NCBI GenBank assembly: GCA_016934645.1
Contig: JAFGSL010000535.1
Location: 1 to 21,168, forward strand
From: Anaerolineae bacterium
GTDB taxonomy: Bacteria > Chloroflexota > Anaerolineae > B4-G1 > SLSP01
Length of the DNA stretch: 21,168 bases
Reading direction: 5' to 3'
Shown: piece by piece, positions 7,334-15,200 of the stretch
Position numbering within the stretch: the first letter of the stretch is position 1
Layout: each line of letters starts with the position of its first letter
Notes under the pieces: generated by a model
Told to the model about the DNA's origin: nothing
The model's database searches: none
What the model saw: the letters and a program-made list of their open reading frames with translations, nothing else
Program-made: the position numbers and the translations under genes

Positions 7334-8122
7334 ATGAGTTCAATAGTGACGGATCGGGGTATAGTCCACTACGAGACCTTTGGCCGGGGAAAACCGGTGG
7401 TCTTGTTGCACTGTTGGCTTGGTTCATGGAATTATTGGTATTCGACGATGGAGTACCTGTCCGCGCATAAGTACAAGACGTATGCGTTAGACTTCTGGGG
7501 ATTTGGGGATTCGGCTAAGCAAGGTTCTTTTTCTGTTACTGAATACGTGCGCATGGTCGATCAGTTTATGGAGCGCATGGGCCTGGAACGTGCGCGAGTG
7601 ATGGGCCATTCGATGGGGGGGACGGTTTCTCTGAGTCTGGCGCTTGCGTACCCGCAGCGAGTATCCAAGGTCGCAGTGGTTGGTTCCCCGATTACCGGCT
7701 CGGGTCTGGCTTTTCTGCTCAAAATGTCAGGATACCGCGAGTTTGCCCGTATGCTCTATGCTGTGCCGGGTCTTTTGTCCTTATCCATGAAGTTGCTCTC
7801 GCTCTCGTATGCCAAAGACTGGCGCACTCTGTACGATATGTTGAAGAAGGACCTGTCGCGCACGACGATGGAGTCTTTCTCTGCCAGTATCCGCGATTTA
7901 CGCTTCACTGATTTGCGCCCCCGGCTTGGCGAATTGCATATTCCCGCGATGGGCATTTATGGACGTAAGGACAACATTGTCGATCCTAAGCAAGCGGAAC
8001 TGATACGCGACGGCATCAAGAGTCACATTGTTCACTATTTCGAACACTCGGGGCATTTCCCAATGTTGGACGAAACCGACCGTTTCCATGAGACGATCTT
8101 GGACTTCTTGACGGATTCGTGA
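7334..8122 (+). CDS. alpha/beta hydrolase (catalytic triad intact)
   Basis: A 262-residue alpha/beta-hydrolase-fold protein with no signal peptide, so cytoplasmic. The nucleophile elbow GHSMGG places Ser93, the acid is Asp213 in GRKDNIVDP, and the base is His241 in EHSGHFPMLDE. The oxyanion region is LLHCWLGSW (about 24-32). Substrate cannot be read from sequence; esterase, thioesterase or C-C hydrolase activities are all possible. Its stop overlaps the start of the next gene by four bases (GTGA), indicating translational coupling to the V4R-like protein. A same-length paralogue lies at 17618-18406 and shares YALDFWGFGDS and other segments but lacks the serine. Confidence 0.9.
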   Translation: MSSIVTDRGIVHYETFGRGKPVVLLHCWLGSWNYWYSTMEYLSAHKYKTYALDFWGFGDSAKQGSFSVTEYVRMVDQFMERMGLERARVMGHSMGGTVSLSLALAYPQRVSKVAVVGSPITGSGLAFLLKMSGYREFARMLYAVPGLLSLSMKLLSLSYAKDWRTLYDMLKKDLSRTTMESFSASIRDLRFTDLRPRLGELHIPAMGIYGRKDNIVDPKQAELIRDGIKSHIVHYFEHSGHFPMLDETDRFHETILDFLTDS

Positions 8123-8790
8123 GCGTAAGCGATCTCGTGAGTATAGGCGGACTGGTGAGTGACGATGTAGAACGACGTGATTACTGTTTTCCCAATCGTA
8201 TTTCGCGCATCTTGTTGTTGGCGCTACGGGATGTGATGGGGGAGAACGGGATTCACGCGGTATTGAATATTGCACGGCTTCAGCACTTTATTGAGGAGTG
8301 CCCACCGCCCAATTTCGAGCCAGGTATGACATTCGATGAGGCCGGACGCCTCTTCGAAGCTATTGAGGGCATCTATGGCGTTCGTGGTGGCCAGCGGTTG
8401 GCCCGGCGCTCCGGGGAAGCATGTTTCAAGTATGGTATCGAAGGATTTGGCGGGGTAATCGGTTTTGCCGATTTCGCATTGCGGTTGTTGCCGATTTCAA
8501 TGCGCGTGCGCATTGGTCTTGAAGTGCTGGCCGAAATCTTAAACCGCTATACGGATCAACAGGTGGCACTCGGCGAGGGCGAAGACTGCTTCTTTTTCGT
8601 CATCGAGCGTTGCGGGTTCTGTTGGCGCAGGCATTCCGACACCCCCGCCTGTGCGTTACTTAAGGGATTGCTTGAAGAGTCGCTTTACTGGGTTAGCCGG
8701 GGAAAGCGTTTTTTTATCGAAGAGGTCAGTTGTATTGCCTGCGGTGATCCGGTGGGAACGTTGCGTGTAGATAAGACGCCGTTGAACTGA
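8119..8790 (+). CDS. V4R-like (4-vinyl reductase family) cysteine-rich protein
   Basis: A 223-residue protein starting at GTG 8119, overlapping the hydrolase stop. Its C-terminal third looks like a V4R domain, a ligand-binding fold found in bacteriochlorophyll-related and sensory proteins. It has cysteines 165 and 168 (ERCGFC), 178 (TPAC), 205 and 208 (SCIACGD), followed by GDP. The last cysteine usual after GDP in the family is absent (GDPVGTL). The cysteine set could hold zinc or another metal. The N-terminal half is helical and unfamiliar. In-frame GTG codons at 8137 and 8155 are alternative starts. Role inferred from context: sensor or small-molecule-binding subunit for neighbouring enzymes. 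Family call moderately sure, function unknown. Confidence 0.65.
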   Translation: MSVSDLVSIGGLVSDDVERRDYCFPNRISRILLLALRDVMGENGIHAVLNIARLQHFIEECPPPNFEPGMTFDEAGRLFEAIEGIYGVRGGQRLARRSGEACFKYGIEGFGGVIGFADFALRLLPISMRVRIGLEVLAEILNRYTDQQVALGEGEDCFFFVIERCGFCWRRHSDTPACALLKGLLEESLYWVSRGKRFFIEEVSCIACGDPVGTLRVDKTPLN

Positions 8791-8811
8791 CGATTGCAAG
8801 GTATAGGCTGA

Positions 8812-10071
8812 ATGCGTAAAATCATCCTGCACGATAGACGGAAGATACCGCCCTTCAACGAGCCGGCACGCGAGCTGAGCGTGCTGACCAAGCCACTGTG
8901 GCTGCATCAGCGGGATGTGTTGGCACGCTATACCACCGAAGAGCGCGAGGTTGACTCGATTCACGAAGTCGACAATGACCGTGAAGAAACCATGGTCTGC
9001 CGCGACAATCTCTATTTCGATCAGGCGTTCATCGACGAATTCATCCAGCGCGCGCAAAAATCCGGCAAATCTTGCCAGGTTGCCTTCAAACTCGACGATC
9101 CAGCTATTACCGGGCAGGCTCTCTACCTGCAACGTGGCATTCGTCGTCAGGGTAACTATTATGTTGCTGATCTGTGGTACTACCCCTACGGCATTGAACC
9201 TGTGGTACGCCCCCTGGTGATGGATACCGAATCGCGTGAAGTGGGTTTCTACCACGTGCCCACGCATATGTCTGACTTTCAGGGCGATCTGGTTTATAAT
9301 CTTCCCACGAAACCATTCCTTTCCATAGAACATTGGATTCACATCCTCCATGCCAACATCGACTTCGGTATCTTTGCGATTGGAGTCCGTTTCGAAAAGC
9401 GCTTGGAGCACGATCTGGGGTTGCTTTTGAAGATGTTGTGGCGGGGCATCCTTGAACGCAAACAAGTTCTGACCTCGTCAGAGATTGTGGTGATGGGCAA
9501 GAATTGTACGATTGACCCTACAGCGATCATCCAGGGCCCGACTTTCATCGGTGACAATGTGGATATTGGACCTGGTTCGGTCGTCCGAAACTGCGTTATC
9601 GGCGACGATGTTACCATCGACCAGGGGTGCCAGTTGATGCTCAGCGTTGTGGGTAACGGTACCTTTCTGCCTTTTCGCGCTGCCCTCTACCGCACCGTGC
9701 TGATGGACCGGTGCATGGTGGCGCAAAACTCGTGTTTGCAGATGTGCGTTGTAGGTCGTGATTCCTTCGTGGGAGCCGGCACGACGTTCACCGACTTTAT
9801 GCTGGTCGATAAGCCGTTGCGCTCGCACTTCGGCGGCAAGCTTGAAGAGACCGGTATGACGGCTCTGGGCAGTGCCATCGGGCACAACGTGCGCATCGGT
9901 TCGGGGCTGATCTTCTTCCCTGCGCGGATGATTGAGTCGGATGTGATCATGTTTGCTTCAGATAAACACCGTCGTGTGATCGACAACAACGTTTCCTACG
10001 AAGAAAGCGATCACCTAAAACTTGACGGTGGGGAAAAAATGCACCCGCGTTTGTACAAGCGGGATGCATAA
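8812..10071 (+). CDS. left-handed beta-helix (hexapeptide repeat) protein, GlmU-like architecture
   Basis: A 419-residue protein. Residues about 230-275 contain clear hexapeptide repeats (CTIDPTAIIQGPTFIGDNVDIG, then NCVIGDDVTIDQGC), and repeats continue irregularly to about 385, including VGAGTTFTD and IGHNVRIGSG. This is the left-handed beta-helix of acyltransferases and sugar-nucleotide enzymes such as GlmU. The N-terminal ~210 residues (IILHDRRKIPPFNEPAREL...) resemble the poorly characterised N-terminal part of GlmU-related proteins but show no clear nucleotidyltransferase GXGTRM signature, so catalytic activity there is doubtful. It starts 21 bases after the V4R-like gene and ends 24 bases before the next, consistent with one operon. 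Possible acyl- or acetyltransferase acting with the lipid-type enzymes. Confidence 0.7.
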   Translation: MRKIILHDRRKIPPFNEPARELSVLTKPLWLHQRDVLARYTTEEREVDSIHEVDNDREETMVCRDNLYFDQAFIDEFIQRAQKSGKSCQVAFKLDDPAITGQALYLQRGIRRQGNYYVADLWYYPYGIEPVVRPLVMDTESREVGFYHVPTHMSDFQGDLVYNLPTKPFLSIEHWIHILHANIDFGIFAIGVRFEKRLEHDLGLLLKMLWRGILERKQVLTSSEIVVMGKNCTIDPTAIIQGPTFIGDNVDIGPGSVVRNCVIGDDVTIDQGCQLMLSVVGNGTFLPFRAALYRTVLMDRCMVAQNSCLQMCVVGRDSFVGAGTTFTDFMLVDKPLRSHFGGKLEETGMTALGSAIGHNVRIGSGLIFFPARMIESDVIMFASDKHRRVIDNNVSYEESDHLKLDGGEKMHPRLYKRDA

Positions 10072-10095
10072 GACGCGGGAGCCTGGGCCACGCTG

Positions 10096-11181
10096 ATGCG
10101 TTCTTTTTCCTTTATCATTCATCCGATCGATCCCAAACGGGACGTGGCGCGCAAGTACCCGTTCCTTGGTAGAGTTTTTCCGGAAGCGGTCATCCACTTT
10201 GTTTGCCGGTTCTGGCCGCCCGTTGAACTTTCACATGTCACTGGTGCGCGCTCTAAGGCCACCGGTGAGGAAATCGAAGGCTGGTTGATCGCTGTGCCGT
10301 ATACGCCGCAACGGATGCTGCAACTGCCAACAACGGAAGTTTACAACAAGATCATCGCTGCCGGTCATCTGGCGGCCCGTTTGGGAGCGCAGATTCTCGG
10401 TTTGGGGGCATATACGTCAGTGATCGGCGATGGCGGCGCGACCATCGCGCGCAACCTGGATATTGCCGTGACATCGGGCGATAGTTACACGGCAGCGCTC
10501 TCAGTGCAGGCGGCGCTCCAGGCGGCACAATTGATGGATATCGACATTGCGCAAACGACGCTAGCTGTTGTGGGTGGGGCTGGAGCGATTGGCGCGGCAG
10601 TGGCGCAGTTGTTGGCATCACATGTGAATCACATGCTCCTAATCGGGCGACAGCGCGAGACTCTCAATGTTGTGGCAGAAAAGGTGCGGCGGGCTGGTTG
10701 TCATGAGGTGCAGATATCCACTGAGATTATGGATGTGGCCAAGGCGCAGGTTGTGGTGACTGTAACGAGTGCCGGCGGCAATCTGATCCAGCCAGAGATG
10801 TTGCGACGAGGTGCAGTGGTATGTGATGTCTCTCGCCCGCGTGACGTTTCGCATCACGTCATCCAGGTGCGCGACGACGTGTTGGTGATTGATGGGGGGT
10901 TGGTACAGGTGCCAGGTGAGGTGGATTTCGGATTCAATTACGGCCTGCCGCCTCATCTCACGTATGGGTGTCTGGCAGAGACGATGACGCTGGCCCTCGA
11001 AGGACGTTTTGAGGATTACTCTATCGGCAAGGACCTTTCGGTAGAGCAGGTGCAGGAGATCGATGCTCTGGCGACTAAACACGGATTCGAGTTGGCAGCT
11101 TTACGTAGTTTTGAACATAAATTGGAAGATACCCTTCTTGAAAAAGTGAAGGCGAATGCCAAAAAAGGGCTTGATTGTTAG
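10096..11181 (+). CDS. long-chain acyl-ACP reductase-like protein (AAR / COG5322 type)
   Basis: A 361-residue NAD(P)-binding protein that closely parallels cyanobacterial acyl-ACP reductase, which makes fatty aldehyde from acyl-ACP with NADPH. Shared landmarks in order: a start of the form FIIHPIDPKRDVARKYPF; SKATGEEIEGWLI; LGLGAYTSVIGD near 102-112; the SGDSYTAA segment near 127-134; the Rossmann motif VVGGAGAIG at 158-166; and YGCLAETMTLALEG, giving Cys292 where the cyanobacterial enzyme has its acyl-accepting cysteine (Cys294 in Synechococcus elongatus, from memory). KHGFELAAL near the end also matches. No aldehyde-deformylating oxygenase is present in the window, so an aldehyde would go elsewhere. 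It closes the hydrolase, V4R, beta-helix run. Family confident; chain length and acyl donor unknown. Confidence 0.82.
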   Translation: MRSFSFIIHPIDPKRDVARKYPFLGRVFPEAVIHFVCRFWPPVELSHVTGARSKATGEEIEGWLIAVPYTPQRMLQLPTTEVYNKIIAAGHLAARLGAQILGLGAYTSVIGDGGATIARNLDIAVTSGDSYTAALSVQAALQAAQLMDIDIAQTTLAVVGGAGAIGAAVAQLLASHVNHMLLIGRQRETLNVVAEKVRRAGCHEVQISTEIMDVAKAQVVVTVTSAGGNLIQPEMLRRGAVVCDVSRPRDVSHHVIQVRDDVLVIDGGLVQVPGEVDFGFNYGLPPHLTYGCLAETMTLALEGRFEDYSIGKDLSVEQVQEIDALATKHGFELAALRSFEHKLEDTLLEKVKANAKKGLDC

Positions 11182-11183
11182 AT

Positions 11184-11211
11184 TTGACACAGTGAACAAG
11201 GAAATTAGCAT
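11184..11211 (+). promoter_or_regulatory. candidate promoter for the signalling block
   Basis: TTGACA at 11184-11189 and TAGCAT at 11206-11211, 16 bp apart, about 75 bases before the receiver gene. A small inverted repeat CGGTT/AACCG at 11256-11269 lies just before the ribosome binding site. Confidence 0.4.
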
Positions 11212-11287
11212 TGAATGTGTTTCAGGTTTCGGCTTATCTGGGTCAGTCAATTATGCGGTTCCATAACCGTTGGCAGGAGGTAAACAC

Positions 11288-12181
11288 ATGAGTGGTGGCC
11301 GTGTTCTGGTTGTAGAAGATGATTTTGATATTTCCAGCATGTTGCAACTCTATTTCAAGACCCAGGGTTACGAAGTATACGTGGCCCCGCGCGGTGGCGT
11401 AGCCCTGGAGATGACACGGCAGAATATGCCCAATGTCATTGTGCTAGATATCATGTTGCCCGATATTGATGGGTATGAAGTTTGCCGCCAGCTACGGACT
11501 AATCTGCGCACCAGCCATATCCCCATCATCTTCTTGACGCAGAAGGACGAACGCAACGACAAAATCCAGGGCCTTGAATTGGGGGCGGATGATTATATCA
11601 CGAAGCCCTTCGACCTAGAGGAACTGCGTTTGCGTGTGCGCAATACGATCAAGAGCGCCGAAGTCGCCAGCCTGACCAGTCCAAGTACCGGTCTGGCCAG
11701 CGGGCGGCTGATTGAACAGCAGCTCCGCGAGCTGATGCGTAAGCAGGATTGGGGCATCCTGTACATCGGCATCAGCGGCCTGAGCGCCTTCAACGAGGTC
11801 TACGGCTTTGTGGCCGGAGAGGAAGTCCTGCGTTTTACCGGGATGCTGTTGAATGATGTCATCGACGAGATGGGAACGGCCGATGACTTTATCGGTCATA
11901 TTGGTGGTGATAATTTCATCATCATCACACGCAAAGAATTGGTAGACCCGTTACGCACAGAGATTGCCCAGCGCTTTAGCGAGAGTGTGGGGACGCACTA
12001 CGATTTCATGACACGGACGCAGGGATATCTGGTTATCAAGAACGATGATGGTAAAGAAGAACATGTTCCTCTGATGACTTTGCAAGTTGGCGCGTTGACT
12101 GTCGAAGACGGACCGTTCACCGATATTCGGGAGATCACCGAGGCCGCGGCTGAGGTGCGGCGGCAGGCGCGCAACAAATAA
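11288..12181 (+). CDS. response regulator with degenerate GGDEF-like output domain
   Basis: A 297-residue protein. The ATG at 11288 has GGAGG at 11276-11280; a TTG upstream at 11270 would include the ribosome binding site, so I reject it. Residues 1-123 are a receiver with acidic pair Glu10-Asp11-Asp12, phospho-acceptor Asp54 (VLDIMLP) and Lys106 (TKPFD). Residues about 138-297 look like a GGDEF fold, but the signature is GGDNF (206-210), and the metal-binding Asp of the usual DxDxFK segment is missing (GISGLSAFNEVYG). Diguanylate cyclase activity is therefore unlikely; it may bind a nucleotide or a protein partner. It lies 37 bases upstream of the giant kinase and is a likely target of it. 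Confidence 0.85.
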   Translation: MSGGRVLVVEDDFDISSMLQLYFKTQGYEVYVAPRGGVALEMTRQNMPNVIVLDIMLPDIDGYEVCRQLRTNLRTSHIPIIFLTQKDERNDKIQGLELGADDYITKPFDLEELRLRVRNTIKSAEVASLTSPSTGLASGRLIEQQLRELMRKQDWGILYIGISGLSAFNEVYGFVAGEEVLRFTGMLLNDVIDEMGTADDFIGHIGGDNFIIITRKELVDPLRTEIAQRFSESVGTHYDFMTRTQGYLVIKNDDGKEEHVPLMTLQVGALTVEDGPFTDIREITEAAAEVRRQARNK

Positions 12182-12218
12182 GGCTTGATCGGGGAAGAGG
12201 AATGGTGGAGGCGTTTTG

Positions 12219-15200
12219 GTGAAAGGGTTGCAGGCGCTTAGTGCACGACTGTTAGCCGCTTCCAGTGTGGAATCCCTGTGGGAGATCACGCTCGATGAAG
12301 CGGTGCAATGGTGTGAGGCCGATGCCGGCGCGTGGATTTGGGTCACGCCCGAATCTACAGTCGGTCCGGTGCATGGCGCTGTGGCATCATGCAACTTCTC
12401 TACCTGGCAAGTCGCGTTGACGCACGATGAAGAAGCTGTGGAGGCGCGGTGTTGGGGCCTTTCCGAAGAGATGTCCGATTTTGCGCTAAGCGTTCCCCTG
12501 TCGGGAGAGGTATGGAACGGCTGGCTTGTCCTGGCGCGGCAAACGCCGTTCACGGAGGACGATGTGGAACGCGCTGGTGGTGCTGTCGCTTTGGCGCAAA
12601 TCGCAGCCACTGGGATGGGACGGTTTGAGCGCGTTGATCAAGCGCGCGCCAGCCAGGTGCAGGAATTGGAAACTATGCAACGGATGGAGCGCCTGATCGG
12701 TGAAAGCCTCAACCTTGAAACCACAATGGATGTGATCCTGGAGACTCTGTCGGGATTAATCCCCTATGACGCGGGTGAGATTACGCTGTTTGACGCGGAA
12801 CAGGGTGTGTTATTGAGCCAGGCCACGAGAACCAACGCCACGGCGCGCCGTTCCGTGCAAAACAAGGGTGTGTTGTATCGGATTGACGAAGGGCTGAGTG
12901 GTTGGTTGGCTCGTAAGTGTCGGCCCTTGCTTATTGACGATGTATTAGAGGCAGAAACCGCCGAACCCAAGAACGAGACGCTCAAACTGTGGGCACGCTC
13001 TTTCCTGGGAGTGCCTATGGTGGCGCACGGGGAATTGGTGGGGACATTGGAGATTGCAGCAGCAAAGCCAGGACAGTTCACCGAACATCACCAAAAATTG
13101 GCTGAAATTTTCGGCGGGCAGGCGGCGATTGCGATTGAGAACGCGCGACTGTATTCCCAAACCGACGCTGAACTCCGCCGTCGTCTCGAAGCATTGGAGG
13201 CCTTGCAGCGCATCACGCGCGACATTACCGCGACGATTGATCTGAACTATATCCTCAATGGGGTTCTGGAAGAAGCGATCCGTTTTAGCGGAGCCACGGC
13301 GGGTTTGATCGCGCTTTCTGATGGTGAAGGCTTTGAATTGCAGACTTCCCGAGGGTATGATGAGGCGGCTTTAGGCGACCTGGAGCGCTCACTGGCTTCT
13401 GAATTCCTGACCCGCCAGGATACGATATACATTCCTGATACGCAGAAGTTACCCAATGCTGAATCATTCCCTCCTGGTGCGCGTACGTTGCTCGTGGAAC
13501 CGGTCTTCTATGAAGAACGTCTAGCCGCGGCGATTCTTGTGCAGGCAAACCAACCTGCGGCTTTTGCTCCAACCGTTTTGGAGTTCATCGCCGGGTTGGC
13601 GGTGCAAACATCAATCGCAGTGGGAAACACGCGACGCTATCAAGAACAACTTGAGCGCGGGGAGTTGATGCACAAGCGTGCCGAACAGATGGCGCTGCTG
13701 CTGGAAGTCTCGCGTACGATGCGTTCGGATCGTCCTTTGGAAGAGACATTGCTTGATATTGCCTACGCGGTGCAAGAAGGTACTGGGTTCAACATTGTAT
13801 TGATCAGCGTGGTGGAGGGCGTGACGCTGCACCGGGTGGCTGGTGCAGGGATTCCGTTGGCGCGTCTGGAGCAGATGAAACAAGTGCGCCATTCCTGGCC
13901 GCACATCCAATCACTGTTTCAAGAACGTTTCCGGCTGGGGCGCTGTTACTACATCCCGGCGGAGTACTACGATAGCGTTCTCGTTGGTCTGGACGTCTTT
14001 GTGCCGGAGACCGAAGAAGTCGTAGTGCGGCAGCCTGGAATGTGGCATCCCAAGGACTCGTTTATCATACCGTTGTATGCCAGCCACGGGGAAATCGTAG
14101 GGATGATGTCGGTTGATAATCCCCTTGATAGACGCGTGCCTACAGCGCTGACGGCTGAAGTGATCGAAGTTTTTGCGGCGCAGGTCGCGTTGGCGATCGA
14201 AAATAACCGTCTGGTCGAGGACTTGCGTCGCCAGCTCAATACCTTGCGGCTGTTCAACGAGTTGAGCCGTTCCATCACCACCAAACTCGATTTACCGCTG
14301 GTCTTGAACACCGTCGTGCAATCGGTGACGAATTTGTTGGACTATGATTATGCCACGGTTTTCCTGCACAGTAAGGTTGGTGAGCGCTTTGTGCCACTGG
14401 CCACTTCCGGTTATGCGTTGGATTTGGTGGATGAGCCCACTTTTGACCAGCGTGTGGGAAGGGTCGTGCAAACTGGGATGCCTTTGATCGTCGAGGATGC
14501 TGCAGCCGATTCCCGTTATAAATCCGGGCCAGTGAGCATTGGCTCATCGCTTATGGTTCCACTGATGGTGGAAGGGCGTTCGGTGGGCGTGCTCGCCGCT
14601 GAACGCAAGATCACGGGCGATTTTACCCCTACCGAGGTTGCCACATTGACCGCGCTGGCCGACCAGGTGGCGGTGGCTGTCGAAAATGCGCGCCTTTTCG
14701 AAGAGGTGAAGCGCTTCAATGAGGAACTGGAACTACGTGTGGTTGAACGCACCCGTGAATTGGCCGAAGCATTAGAAGGCCTGCGCTTACAACGCGACCG
14801 GTCCAACGTACTCTATCACATTGCCTCCGAGTTGGTCGCCAGCCTGGATATGGATCGCGTACTCAGTCAGGCACTATCGCTGCTGCAAAAGGCTGTCAAG
14901 GCTTCGCGGAGCGCTGTGATCTTACTCGACAACAACAACGGACAGTTGTTCTATCGCGCCGCTATTGGGCATACCGAGCCGATTCCACCGGGTGGGCGCC
15001 GCGCGCCCTTTAACCGTCAGGATGGCGTTATTGGGTGGGTGTTCACCCACAAGAAGGCATTGATTATTCCGAACGCCTCTAAGGATAAACGCTGCGTGGT
15101 AGGTATTGAGCGGTCCGTGCGCTCGGTTTTGGCGGCACCAATTGTAGGAGGGGCCGGAGAATCGCTTGGTGTCATTTTGATGCAGTCGCCGTTAGAGGGG

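Noticed and set aside
8656..9465. 269-codon minus-strand frame across the V4R-like and beta-helix genes
   Set aside because: Antisense shadow crossing a gene boundary, with no family features.
11256..11269. Small inverted repeat CGGTT/AACCG before the receiver gene as an operator
   Set aside because: Only five pairs with a four-base loop; too short to claim beyond chance.
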